From JBBROS01 sp963752225 (GTDB lineage: Bacteria > Pseudomonadota > Alphaproteobacteria > Acetobacterales > Acetobacteraceae): a DNA stretch of 64,000 nucleotides. The stretch covers positions 124,001 through 188,000 of the forward strand of contig CAVVXS010000009.1 in the NCBI GenBank assembly GCA_963752225.1, given 5' to 3'. Each line of letters starts with the position of its first letter. Positions within the stretch are counted from its first letter, which is position 1. Shown one piece after another: positions 54,294 through 62,777 of this stretch. The notes beneath the pieces are model-generated. The model was not told the DNA's origin. It saw only the letters and a list, made by a program, of their open reading frames with translations, and searched no databases. Both the position numbers and the translations under genes were made by a program.

Positions 54294-54452
54294 CGCGGGA
54301 ACTCCGGGAGGGAAACGGCTGGGGCATCACTATGGTCGCACCCCCGCCAGGGTTCAACCGGACGCATGGCTTGCCTTTCTGGCAGGCAGTTTTGCCCATC
54401 CATTGCTCATCCGGCGCATCGCCGCCGCGGGCTCGCCGGGTCATTTGCGGCG

Positions 54453-54468
54453 TGGCACGGCACGTGCA
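54453..54468 (+). promoter_or_regulatory. Sigma-54 promoter of glnB-glnA
   Basis: TGGCACG-GCAC-GTGCA matches the sigma-54 consensus TGGCACG-N4-TTGCW with one mismatch and the correct spacing between GG and GC (-24/-12). It lies 74 nt ahead of the glnB start. The glnBA operon of proteobacteria is commonly activated by NtrC at low nitrogen from such a promoter. I did not find a convincing NtrC site in the 249-nt gap. Confidence 0.7.
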
Positions 54469-54542
54469 AACCTTCGCTGCCGTCCGGACGAGGGGCGGCC
54501 ACGCCACACGGGAGGATGCCGGCTGCGGCCGGTGTGACGCGA

Positions 54543-54881
54543 ATGAAGAAGATCGAGGCGATCATCAAGCCATTCAAGCTGGACGAGGTGAAGGAGGCGC
54601 TGCACGAGGTCGGGCTGCAGGGCATCACGGTAGTGGAGGCGAAGGGGTTCGGGCGGCAGAAGGGCCACACGGAGCTTTACCGTGGCGCCGAGTACGTGGT
54701 GGATTTTCTGCCCAAGGTGAAGATCGAGGTCGTGTGCGAGGACGACCTGCTGGAACGCGCCGTCGAGGCGATCAGCAACGCCGCGCGCACCGGGCGGATC
54801 GGCGACGGCAAGATCTTTATCAGCACCGTCGATGAGGTAATCCGCATCCGCACCGGCGAGCGAGGCCGCGACGCGATCTGA
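54543..54881 (+). CDS. glnB: Nitrogen regulatory protein PII (GlnB)
   Basis: A 112-aa PII protein. MKKIEAIIKPFKLDEVKEAL starts it, and the T-loop GFGRQKGHTELYRGAEY carries Tyr51, the uridylylation site. The C-terminal DGKIFISTVDEVIRIRTGE also fits. PII trimers sense 2-oxoglutarate, ATP/ADP and glutamine signalling and control glutamine synthetase adenylylation and NtrB/NtrC. It is called glnB rather than glnK because glnA follows. It is under the sigma-54 promoter. Confidence 0.93.
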   Translation: MKKIEAIIKPFKLDEVKEALHEVGLQGITVVEAKGFGRQKGHTELYRGAEYVVDFLPKVKIEVVCEDDLLERAVEAISNAARTGRIGDGKIFISTVDEVIRIRTGERGRDAI

Positions 54882-55046
54882 CCCGACCATTCGAGGAACG
54901 AATTGACGGAGCGATCCGGCCGGGCAATGTGACCGGGCGCGAGCGCGAATGGGCCGGTCGCGGCCGAAATGTTTGGGGGTCTGGGCGACGGCGCCGCACC
55001 GGGTGGGCCGGGCACAGGCCAGTGCCAAGGAAGGAACAAGGATAGA

Positions 55047-56468
55047 ATGAGCGATAACGAGAGCGACGTCGCCAAGGTTCTCGAGATGATCAACGAGAAC
55101 AGCGTCGAATACGTGGACCTGCGATTCACCGACCCGCGCGGCAAGTGGCAGCACACGGCGCAGCACGTGTCCACGATCCACGAGGACGCGTTCAAGGACG
55201 GCATCATGTTCGACGGCTCGTCGATCGCCGGCTGGAAGGCGATCAACGAGAGCGACATGATCCTGATGCCGGACGCGTCGACCGCGGTCATGGACCCGTT
55301 CGCCGCCAAGCCGAGCCTGATCCTGTTCTGCGACATCTTCGAGCCCAGCACCGGCCAGCCTTACGCCCGCGACCCGCGCAGCACCGCCAAGAAGGCGATG
55401 GCGTACGTCGCGGCGTCCGGCATCGGCGACACGGTGATGGTCGGCGCCGAGGCCGAGTTCTTCGTGTTCGACAGCGTCCGCTTCGGCACCGGCCCCAACT
55501 TCTCCAGCGTCCAGATCGACAGCGTCGAGGGACCCGGCTCGAACCTCAAGGACTACCCCGAAGGCAACATGGGCCACCGCCCGACGGTCAAGGGCGGCTA
55601 CTTCCCGGTGCCGCCGGTCGACAGCGAGAGCGACCTGCGCGCCGAGATGCTCAGCAGCATGGGCGAGATGGGCCTGCCGATCGAGAAGCACCACCACGAG
55701 GTGGCGCAAAGCCAGCACGAGCTCGGCACCAAGTTCGGCTCGCTGCTGACGATGGCCGACCAGATGCAGATCTATAAGTACTGCGTGCACAACGTCGCCC
55801 ACAGCTACGGCAAGACGGCAACGTTCATGCCCAAGCCGATCTACGGCGACAACGGCTCCGGCATGCACACCCATCTGTCGATCTGGAACGCCGGCAAGCC
55901 GCTATTCGCGGGCAACGGCTATGCCGACCTGTCCGAGGCGTGCCTGTATTTCATCGGCGGCATCATCAAGCACGCCAAGGCCTGCAACGCCTTCACCAAC
56001 CCGAGCACCAACAGCTACAAGCGGCTGATCCCCGGGTTCGAGGCGCCGGTGCTGCTGGCCTACTCGGCGCGCAACCGCTCGGCGTCGTGCCGCATCCCCT
56101 ACACCACCAGCCCGAAGGCCAAGCGGGTGGAGGTGCGCTTCCCCGACGCCACCGCCAACCCGTACCTCGCCTACACGGCGTTGCTGATGGCGGGCATCGA
56201 CGGGATCAAGAACAAGATCCACCCCGGCGATCCGATGGACAAGGACCTCTACGACCTGCCCCCGGAGGAGCTGAAGGGCATCCCGACCGTGTGCGGCAGC
56301 CTGCGCGAGGCGCTCGGCGCGCTCGAAGCCGACCATGGCTTCCTGCTGGCCGGCGACGTGTTCAGCGAGGAGCAGATCCAGAGCTACATCGAGCTGAAGT
56401 GGACCGAGGTCTACCGGTTCGAGCACACGCCGCATCCGGTCGAGTTCGAGATGTACTACTCCGCTTAA
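55047..56468 (+). CDS. glnA: Glutamine synthetase type I
   Basis: A 473-aa GSI that makes glutamine from glutamate, ammonia and ATP. Signature regions: FDGSSIAGWKAINESDM, the metal site GAEAEFFVF, the ammonium/glutamate region NGSGMHTHLSIW, KPLFAGNGYADLSE, and the adenylylation loop with Tyr402 in DKDLYDLPPEE. Presence of this Tyr makes it the GSI-beta type, regulated by GlnE. It lies 165 nt behind glnB; a weak TTGACG/CAATGT pair (54903-54930) in that gap could give a separate promoter. ATG 55047 follows AGGAAGGA-type sequence. Confidence 0.97.
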   Translation: MSDNESDVAKVLEMINENSVEYVDLRFTDPRGKWQHTAQHVSTIHEDAFKDGIMFDGSSIAGWKAINESDMILMPDASTAVMDPFAAKPSLILFCDIFEPSTGQPYARDPRSTAKKAMAYVAASGIGDTVMVGAEAEFFVFDSVRFGTGPNFSSVQIDSVEGPGSNLKDYPEGNMGHRPTVKGGYFPVPPVDSESDLRAEMLSSMGEMGLPIEKHHHEVAQSQHELGTKFGSLLTMADQMQIYKYCVHNVAHSYGKTATFMPKPIYGDNGSGMHTHLSIWNAGKPLFAGNGYADLSEACLYFIGGIIKHAKACNAFTNPSTNSYKRLIPGFEAPVLLAYSARNRSASCRIPYTTSPKAKRVEVRFPDATANPYLAYTALLMAGIDGIKNKIHPGDPMDKDLYDLPPEELKGIPTVCGSLREALGALEADHGFLLAGDVFSEEQIQSYIELKWTEVYRFEHTPHPVEFEMYYSA

Positions 56469-56489
56469 GGTCGACACGCGGCAAACAGG

Positions 56490-56522
56490 CCCGGGCTCAA
56501 CTTGAGCCCGGGTTTGTTGTTT
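56490..56522 (+). terminator. Intrinsic terminator after glnA
   Basis: An 11-bp inverted repeat CCCGGGCTCAA (56490-56500) / TTGAGCCCGGG (56502-56512), with a small effective loop, is followed by TTTGTTGTTT. It lies 21 nt behind the glnA stop. The following ~180 nt up to the next gene are unusually AT-rich for the region, so a promoter of the barrel-glnK-amtB unit is likely there, but no clear box was found. Confidence 0.85.
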
Positions 56523-56701
56523 CTGGCACGCCCAGACAAGCGTCAAAAACTGATACGCCTGGAAGCATTTGATAACAATTTGAGCGAATTTTTGCTTGAA
56601 ATGTTGCTGAACGGTCACATGCAGCCTCAATGATGAGCGCTGGCCGTCTCAGAACATGGATACGAATTGAGATTGGCGCGGCCGCATGAAAATCTTCGCG
56701 C

Positions 56702-58051
56702 ATGCACAATGCACCGACCCAATCGTCGCGTCGCACCGGCCGTCTCGGCTGGTCCCTCGCCCTCGCCGCCGCCCTTGGCGCCGCCGTCCCGACCCGGGCG
56801 CAACAGCCGACTCCTGCGGCCCAAGCTCCCTCGCCCCAGGCTACGTCGCCGGGCAATCCGGCCATCGCCGCGGACGAGAAGCCCTACGTGCCGCCGGCCA
56901 ATTTCAAGGAATGGGCCAGCGGCATCACCTTCGGCGTGCAGGTCGAGGGCGGCATCACGGTCAACCCGCAGGATCCGAACATCCACCGCAATTTCGGCAG
57001 CCTGACCACCGACAACGCGAACCGCCCGGTGCTGAACCAGGCGCTGTTCACCGTCGCCCGTGCGGTCGACCCGAAGGCGACCAGCGTCGACGTCGGCTTC
57101 AAGCTGCAGGCAATGTACGGGTCCGACAGCCGGATCTACCAAACATTGGGCGTGTTCGATCAGCTGATCCATGACCGCAACCAGATCGCGCTGATCGAGG
57201 CCAACGTGTCGGCCCGCATCCCGCAGCTGTTCGCGAACGGCATGGATATCAAGGCCGGCCTCTACCCCACGCCGCTCGGGCTCGAGGTGATCGACCCGAA
57301 GCCGAACCCGTTCTATTCGCACAGCTACATCTTCAACTACGGGCTGCCGTTCAAGCACACCGGCGTGCTGACGACGTCGCACGTGTCGGACCTGCTCGAC
57401 GTCTATCTCGGCATCGACACCGGCACGAACACCTGGCTCGCCTACGGGGCCGGCGACAACAACAACCGGCCCGGCGGCATCGCCGGCTTCGGGCTGAACT
57501 TCCTCGACGGCCGGCTGACGGTGCTGGCGCTGACGCATATCGGGCCCGAGGACAGCAAGCGGAACACGCCGTTCGGCAACGATGCGCTGCGCTACTTCAA
57601 CGACGTCGCCGTCACCTATAAGGCCACCGACAAGCTGACGCTTTCGACCGAGATCAACTACGTGCGCGAGGAAGGCTTCCGCGCCGAGGCCTACGGCATC
57701 GCCGGCTACGCCGCCTACACGCTGTCGGACACGCTGACCTTGAACGGCCGTGCCGAGGTGTTCCGCGACAACAGCAACTTCTTCGTGTCCAACCCGGTCG
57801 GCGACCGCGACTTCATCAACCTGCAGCGCGGCGTGTTCTCGCGCTTCTACACCGCCAGCAAGCCGACGACCTATTCCGAGTTCACCCTCGGCGTGACCTA
57901 CAAGCCGAGCTGGGTGCCGCCCGCGCTCAGCACGGCGCTGATCCGCCCGGAGATCCGCTATGACCGGGCGCTGAACAACTCGAAGCCCTACGGCGACGGC
58001 AACGACCGCGGCGCCGTCACGCTGGCGGCCGATTTCGTGCTCGGCTTCTGA
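56702..58051 (+). CDS. Outer-membrane beta-barrel protein (porin-like, amt-linked)
   Basis: A 449-aa exported protein: a signal peptide (LGWSLALAAALGAAVPTRA), a Pro/Ala/Gln-rich linker to residue ~60, then a beta-barrel with alternating strands such as GITFGVQVEGGITV and LTLSTEINYV and the C-terminal LAADFVLGF, a terminal Phe typical of outer-membrane proteins. It resembles the barrel proteins that are commonly encoded next to glnK-amtB in proteobacteria. A permeation role for ammonium uptake is inference from location. It probably starts the transcript containing glnK and amtB, which begins 52 nt after its stop. Confidence 0.75.
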   Translation: MHNAPTQSSRRTGRLGWSLALAAALGAAVPTRAQQPTPAAQAPSPQATSPGNPAIAADEKPYVPPANFKEWASGITFGVQVEGGITVNPQDPNIHRNFGSLTTDNANRPVLNQALFTVARAVDPKATSVDVGFKLQAMYGSDSRIYQTLGVFDQLIHDRNQIALIEANVSARIPQLFANGMDIKAGLYPTPLGLEVIDPKPNPFYSHSYIFNYGLPFKHTGVLTTSHVSDLLDVYLGIDTGTNTWLAYGAGDNNNRPGGIAGFGLNFLDGRLTVLALTHIGPEDSKRNTPFGNDALRYFNDVAVTYKATDKLTLSTEINYVREEGFRAEAYGIAGYAAYTLSDTLTLNGRAEVFRDNSNFFVSNPVGDRDFINLQRGVFSRFYTASKPTTYSEFTLGVTYKPSWVPPALSTALIRPEIRYDRALNNSKPYGDGNDRGAVTLAADFVLGF

Positions 58052-58103
58052 TCCACCCGATGGCGGCCCGGTCTGGTCGCCGCTTAGGCAGGGAAGACAG
58101 GCG

Positions 58104-58442
58104 ATGAAACTGGTCATGGCGATCATCAAGCCGCACAAGCTCGACGAAGTGCGCGAGGCGCTCACCCCGCTCGGCGTGCAAGGGCTGACGGTGTCGGAAG
58201 TGAAAGGCTTCGGGCGGCAGAAAGGCCAGACCGAAATCTACCGCGGCGCGGAATACCAGGTGAGCTTTCTGCCGAAGCTGAAGATCGAGGTCGCGGTCGC
58301 CGATGACATGGTCGACGCCGTGATCGAGGCGATCATGAAAGCCGCCCAGACCGGCAAGATCGGCGATGGCAAGATTTTTGTAATGGACATCAACCGGGCC
58401 GTGCGCATCCGCACCGGCGAGATCGACAACGAGGCATTGTAA
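58104..58442 (+). CDS. glnK: Nitrogen regulatory protein PII (GlnK)
   Basis: A 112-aa PII paralogue with Tyr51 in the T-loop GFGRQKGQTEIYRGAEY and C-terminal DGKIFVMDINRAVRIRTGE. It is directly coupled to amtB (TAATG overlap), which defines GlnK: it plugs the AmtB channel when nitrogen is plentiful. It differs from the glnA-linked PII at many positions, so the two PII proteins have separate jobs. GGGAAGACAGG precedes the start. Confidence 0.95.
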   Translation: MKLVMAIIKPHKLDEVREALTPLGVQGLTVSEVKGFGRQKGQTEIYRGAEYQVSFLPKLKIEVAVADDMVDAVIEAIMKAAQTGKIGDGKIFVMDINRAVRIRTGEIDNEAL

Positions 58443-59854
58443 TGCGCATCGACATGAGACGGGTAGGACAGGCGGCGCTGTGGGCGCTGCCATTGGTGGT
58501 GCTGGCGCTTCCCGTGCTGGCGCAAAGTGCCGGCGGCGACGCGGCGGCGGGCACGTCGGCCGCCGCACCCGGCGCCCCGGCGGCCGCGGCGGAGGCCAAG
58601 ATCGACACCGGCGACACCGCCTGGATGCTGACCAGCACGGCGCTGGTGCTGATGATGACCATCCCCGGTTTGGCGCTGTTCTACGCCGGCATGGTGCGCA
58701 AGAAGAACGTGCTGGCGACGATGATGCAGTCGTTCAGCATCTGCGCGCTCGTTACCGTACTCTGGATGGTGGTCGGCTACAGCCTCGCCTTCACCAATGG
58801 CAGCCCCTACATCGGCGACATGTCGCGGCTGCTGCTGCGCGGCATCGAGGCGACCTGGGACAAGCCGTTCACGCTCGGCGCCGGCACCGACAACAGCACG
58901 GCGAACACCATCCCCGAAACGGTCTTCGTCATGTTCCAGATGACGTTCGCGATCATCACCCCGGCACTGATCGCCGGCGCCTTCGCCGACCGGATGAAGT
59001 TCTCCGCCATGATGGTGTTCATGGCGCTGTGGTCGCTGCTGGTCTACTCGCCGATCGCCCATTGGGTTTGGAGCCCGCTCGGCTGGCTCAACGGCCTGGG
59101 CGCGGCCGACTTCGCCGGCGGCACCGTGGTGCATATCAACGCGGGCGTCGCCGGTCTGATGTGCGCGCTGGTGCTCGGCAAGCGGCGCGGATACGGCCAG
59201 GACAACATGGCGCCGTACAATCTGTCCTACGCGGTGATCGGTGCCGGGCTGCTGTGGGTCGGCTGGTTCGGCTTCAACGCCGGCTCCGCGGTGGGCGCGT
59301 CGGGCCGCGCCGGCATGGCGATGCTGGCAACCCAGGTCGCGACCGGGGGTGCCACCCTCGGCTGGGTGTTCGCCGAATGGATCGTCAAGGGCAAGCCGTC
59401 GGTGCTGGGCGCCGTGTCGGGCGCGGTGGCCGGCCTGGTCGCCATCACGCCGGCGTCGGGGTTCGTGCTGCCGGGTCCGGGGCTCGCGATCGGCGTCATC
59501 GCCGGCATCGTCTGCTTCTGGTCGGCGACGTCGCTCAAGCACATGCTCGGCTATGACGACAGCCTCGACGCGTTCGGCGTCCATGGCGTCGGCGGCATCG
59601 TCGGCGCGCTGCTGACCGGCGTGTTCGCCTACGGCCCGCTTTCGGCGACCGCGGACCATGCGGACGGCGTCTATATCGGCGGCATGGAGCTGCTGAAGGT
59701 GCAGTGCTACGCGGTGCTGGCGACCGTGATCTACAGCGGGATCGCGAGCTTGGTCATCCTCAAGGTCATCGACTTGATCATGGGCCTGCGGGTCGAGGCC
59801 GACGAGGAGCTGGAAGGGCTCGACGTGGTGCTGCACGGGGAACGGTTGGGCTGA
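58442..59854 (+). CDS. amtB: Ammonium transporter AmtB
   Basis: A 470-aa Amt family channel with a cleavable N-terminal signal (LWALPLVVLALPVLAQ), an Ala-rich linker and about 11 membrane spans. Twin pore histidines are His207 (SPIAHWVW) and His381 (VHGVGGIVG); typical motifs include GMVRKKNVLATM and AGTVVHINAGVAG. It moves ammonium/ammonia into the cytoplasm as a trimer. It overlaps glnK by 1 nt and is followed by hairpins and a terminator. Confidence 0.97.
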   Translation: MRIDMRRVGQAALWALPLVVLALPVLAQSAGGDAAAGTSAAAPGAPAAAAEAKIDTGDTAWMLTSTALVLMMTIPGLALFYAGMVRKKNVLATMMQSFSICALVTVLWMVVGYSLAFTNGSPYIGDMSRLLLRGIEATWDKPFTLGAGTDNSTANTIPETVFVMFQMTFAIITPALIAGAFADRMKFSAMMVFMALWSLLVYSPIAHWVWSPLGWLNGLGAADFAGGTVVHINAGVAGLMCALVLGKRRGYGQDNMAPYNLSYAVIGAGLLWVGWFGFNAGSAVGASGRAGMAMLATQVATGGATLGWVFAEWIVKGKPSVLGAVSGAVAGLVAITPASGFVLPGPGLAIGVIAGIVCFWSATSLKHMLGYDDSLDAFGVHGVGGIVGALLTGVFAYGPLSATADHADGVYIGGMELLKVQCYAVLATVIYSGIASLVILKVIDLIMGLRVEADEELEGLDVVLHGERLG

Positions 59855-59855
59855 C

Positions 59856-59896
59856 CCAGGGCTCTGCCCTGGACCTGCTGGGGCCGGCGGCCCCAG
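59856..59896. repeat. Paired hairpins behind amtB
   Basis: CCAGGGC-TCT-GCCCTGG (59856-59872) and CTGGGGCC-GGC-GGCCCCAG (59878-59896) are perfect palindromes in a row, just behind the amtB stop. Runs of such 'CCAGGG...CCCTGG' stem-loops are familiar between genes of Acetobacteraceae; a similar but poorer set occupies 53040-53100 between the PEPC-like and aminotransferase genes. They may stabilise the 3' end of the mRNA. Confidence 0.6.
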
Positions 59897-59925
59897 ACCC
59901 GCCTCCGATGAGGAGCGAGTAACGA

Positions 59926-59953
59926 ACGGGGCCCTCGGGCCCCGTTTTTGTTT
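59926..59953. terminator. Terminator between amtB and the aldo/keto reductase gene
   Basis: ACGGGGCCC (59926-59934) pairs with GGGCCCCGT (59937-59945) and is followed by TTTTTGTTT, an intrinsic terminator for the glnK-amtB transcript. The T-run reaches the stop codon of the convergent gene. An A-run on the left side is not present, so it works best for the plus strand. Confidence 0.85.
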
Positions 59954-60779
59954 AGGCGGCCAGCGGCGCGTCCCAGGCCGGGGCGAAGCCCGGCTTCACG
60001 AACCGCTCGCCCTTCGGCAGCGCCTTGATCGCCGACCGGTCCGCGTCGTCCAAGGTGATCTTCAGCGCATCGAGGTTCGCCTGCTGGCTTTCCCGCCGCG
60101 ACGCCTTCGGAATCGCGGCAACGCCCTCCTGATCCAGCAGCCATTTCAACGCCACCTGCGCCGGGGTCGCGCCGTGCTTGCCGGCGATCTCATGCAGGGC
60201 CGCGTGGTCGGCGAGCCGTCCCTGTGCGAGCGGCGCGTAAGCCACCAGCGGCACGCCCAGCTCACGCTGGGTGGACAGCAGCCGGTCCTGCGCCAGCAGC
60301 ACGTGATACTCGACCTGGTTGCAGGCGATCGGCGCCAGCCCGGCGGCCTGGTCCAGCATCACGCTCGGGAAGTTGGCCACCCCGATCGCCCGCGCCCGGC
60401 CGCTTTCCTTGATGGCGAACAGCGCCTTCATGACGGCCGCCATGTCCATGCCCGCAGCCGGCCAATGCACCAAATAGAGGTCCACGTAGTCGGTCCCGAG
60501 CTTCTGGAGGCTCGCATCCGCCGAGCGGTCCATCTTGTCGGGTGACAAGTTCTCCCACCACACCTTGCTGGTGAGGTGGATGTCGTCCCGCTTGACCGAG
60601 CTCGACGCCAGCGCCGCCCCGATCGCGTCCTCGTTGCCGTACATCTCGGCCGTGTCGATGTGCCGGTAGCCGAGCTCCAGCGCCGACTTCACCGCCGCCG
60701 TGCATTGCTCGCCCGTCATCCGGTAGGTGCCGAGGCCGAGCTTGTCCATGCGCATGCCCTGCGCGGTGATCTGTTCCAT
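59952..60779 (-). CDS. Aldo/keto reductase
   Basis: A 275-aa NADPH-dependent TIM-barrel reductase. The catalytic tetrad is Asp42 and Tyr47 (IDTAEMYGN), Lys72 (TSKVWW) and His105 (LVHWP); KWLLDQ and AIPKASRRE form the NADP site. It belongs to the prokaryotic 2,5-diketo-gluconate reductase-like group by length and motifs. The substrate is unknown. AGGAG lies 5 nt ahead of ATG 60779. It is the last gene of the operon, 8 nt behind the WD40 gene. Confidence 0.9.
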   Translation of the reverse strand: MEQITAQGMRMDKLGLGTYRMTGEQCTAAVKSALELGYRHIDTAEMYGNEDAIGAALASSSVKRDDIHLTSKVWWENLSPDKMDRSADASLQKLGTDYVDLYLVHWPAAGMDMAAVMKALFAIKESGRARAIGVANFPSVMLDQAAGLAPIACNQVEYHVLLAQDRLLSTQRELGVPLVAYAPLAQGRLADHAALHEIAGKHGATPAQVALKWLLDQEGVAAIPKASRRESQQANLDALKITLDDADRSAIKALPKGERFVKPGFAPAWDAPLAA

Positions 60780-60787
60780 GCGAACTC

Positions 60788-61810
60788 CTATCGCTTGCCG
60801 AGATCGACCAACGCGGCAAAGCCGGTTTCGGTCCCGAATGCCAGGCGGGAGCCGTCCGGCGACCAGGCCAGGGCCGACACCGGCCCGCGGCCGGGCGCCG
60901 CCATCGGCAGAATGCGCTCGGAGGCCACATCCGCCACCACCACCAGCCCGTCGGAGAACCCGGCGGCCACCAGATCCTGCTGCGGATGGAAGGCGACGCG
61001 GGTGCATGTCACGTTGTCGCCGCCGGCCAACTCGGTCGGCGCCTTGCCCATCGGGCCGCCGCCGAAGAATGGCCACATGACAATGCTTTCCGCCCCGGAC
61101 GTCGCCAGCCATTTGCCCGTGCGCGAGAAGCTCATGCTTTCGGTCTTGGCCGGGTAGCCACTCATGCGCATGTGCTGCCCGTCCGCCAGCCGCCAGCCGT
61201 GCAGCGCGTTCTCCTGCATCGCCGTCACCACCGCCTCGGTCGCCGGATGCAGCACGATGGCGGTGTGGCTGCCCTTCCATTCCAGCATGCGCGGGCTGTC
61301 CACCTTGGCGCCGACGAACCACAGCGTGCAGCCGTTGTAGTGCGACCCCGCCACCCGCTTGCCCTTCGCGTCGAAGGCGACGCCGGTGACGGTGGAGGGA
61401 TGCGGCAACTCCTTCAGCTTCCCGGCCGGGCCGAACACGTGCACCGACTTGCCGACCGCGCAGGCCATCAGCGCCGCCTTGCCGTCGCTCCACCCGGCCA
61501 CCTGCTCGACCCACTTCGAGCCAAACGTTCCCACATCGGACACCGCTCCGGCGGCATCGGTCCGCCGAAACCGGCCGTCGTCGCCGCCCGTCACCCAGGC
61601 GTCGCCGGCTGCGGCCATGGACAGAATGCCGCCGTCATGAACGTCGGCCCGGCGCCACTCGCCGCCGCCCGGCGCCACCCGCAAGGTGCCGTCGCCGAGC
61701 GCGAACCCCGCCGTGCCGTCGCGCAGGAACGCGACCGCGACGACGAAATCCCCGAGATCCTGGCTGGTGCCGCGATCCTTCAGCACGAAGTCGGCGTCCG
61801 ACACGCCCAT
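60788..61810 (-). CDS. WD40 repeat protein (COG0523-linked)
   Basis: A 340-aa propeller protein with about six to seven WD40-like repeats, for example AFDAKGKRVAGSHYNGCTLWF, SFSRTGKWLATSGAESIVMW and AWSPDGSRLAFGTETG. No signal peptide, so cytoplasmic. Its start is separated from the COG0523 GTPase stop by 1 nt. WD40 genes are often found behind CobW/COG0523 genes in alphaproteobacteria, which suggests a joint role in metal handling; the partner protein is unknown. Confidence 0.8.
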   Translation of the reverse strand: MGVSDADFVLKDRGTSQDLGDFVVAVAFLRDGTAGFALGDGTLRVAPGGGEWRRADVHDGGILSMAAAGDAWVTGGDDGRFRRTDAAGAVSDVGTFGSKWVEQVAGWSDGKAALMACAVGKSVHVFGPAGKLKELPHPSTVTGVAFDAKGKRVAGSHYNGCTLWFVGAKVDSPRMLEWKGSHTAIVLHPATEAVVTAMQENALHGWRLADGQHMRMSGYPAKTESMSFSRTGKWLATSGAESIVMWPFFGGGPMGKAPTELAGGDNVTCTRVAFHPQQDLVAAGFSDGLVVVADVASERILPMAAPGRGPVSALAWSPDGSRLAFGTETGFAALVDLGKR

Positions 61811-61811
61811 G

Positions 61812-62777
61812 TCAGGCGGCGACTTGGCAGTTTTCGAAACCGCGGCGCAGTTGCGGGCGGTTCAGGTTGCGGCCGATGAACACCAGCTTGCTGCGCCGCT
61901 CGCCCTCCGGCCAGGGGCCCACGAAGTCGCCGTCGGCCATCATGTGCACCGCCTGGAAGGCGAAGCGCCGGTTCTCGTTGGGGTAGGCCAGGATGCCCTT
62001 GGTGCGCAGCATGTCGCCGCCCTTCTCCGCCAGCAGTGCCCCGATCCACTGGTTGAAGCGCTCCGGATCGAGCGGCCGCGACACCTCGAAGCTCATGCTG
62101 GCGATGTCGTCGTTGTGCTCGTGCGCGTCGCTCTCGAGGAACTCCGGCTCCCGCTCCAGCACCCGCGCGAGATCGAACGCGCCCTGGTCGAGCACCTGGT
62201 CGATCGGCACCGCCGAGCGCGTGGTGCGATGGATGCGGGCGAACTTGTTGATACCGCGGATGCGCGCCTCAATCGCGTCGAGCTCCTCGGGCGTCACGAG
62301 GTCGGTCTTGTTCAGCACGATGACGTCGGCGAACGCGACCTGCTCCTCGGCCTCATGGCTGTCCTCGAGCCGGGCGGCCAGGTTCTTCGCGTCCACCACC
62401 GTCACGATCGCATCGAGCCGGGTCTTGGCGCGCACCACATCGTCCACGAAGAAGGTCTGGGCAACCGGCGCCGGGTCGGCGAGGCCGGTGGTTTCGATGA
62501 TGATGCCGTCGAACTTGGCCCGGCGCTTCATCAGCCCGCCGACGATGCGGATCAGATCGCCGCGCACGGTGCAGCAGATGCAGCCGTTGTTCATCTCGAA
62601 CACTTCCTCGTCGCTGTCCACGACGAGGTCGTTGTCCACGCCGAGCTCCCCGAACTCGTTGATGACCACCGCATACTTCTTGCCGTGGTTCTCGCTCAGG
62701 ATGCGGTTCAGCAGCGTGGTCTTGCCGGCGCCGAGATAGCCGGTCAGCACGGTCACGGGAATCTGGGTCTCAGACAT
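61812..62777 (-). CDS. CobW/COG0523 family GTPase, putative metal chaperone
   Basis: A 321-aa G3E GTPase. P-loop GYLGAGKT at 13-20, the metal-binding CICC at 66-69, ETTGLADP and the guanine-specificity motif NKTDLV are in place; the C-terminal CobW_C domain holds FIGRNLNRPQLRRGF. It could deliver zinc or cobalt. No cobalamin genes are adjacent, so a zinc chaperone-like role is as likely as CobW proper. ATG 62777 is preceded by AGGAG and overlaps the ligase gene by 8 nt. Confidence 0.9.
   Translation of the reverse strand: MSETQIPVTVLTGYLGAGKTTLLNRILSENHGKKYAVVINEFGELGVDNDLVVDSDEEVFEMNNGCICCTVRGDLIRIVGGLMKRRAKFDGIIIETTGLADPAPVAQTFFVDDVVRAKTRLDAIVTVVDAKNLAARLEDSHEAEEQVAFADVIVLNKTDLVTPEELDAIEARIRGINKFARIHRTTRSAVPIDQVLDQGAFDLARVLEREPEFLESDAHEHNDDIASMSFEVSRPLDPERFNQWIGALLAEKGGDMLRTKGILAYPNENRRFAFQAVHMMADGDFVGPWPEGERRSKLVFIGRNLNRPQLRRGFENCQVAA

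Noticed and set aside
56469..56701. Second sigma-54 promoter ahead of the barrel gene (TGGCACGCC at ~56525)
   Set aside because: The TGGCACG half is present but there is no GC-containing -12 element at the needed distance.
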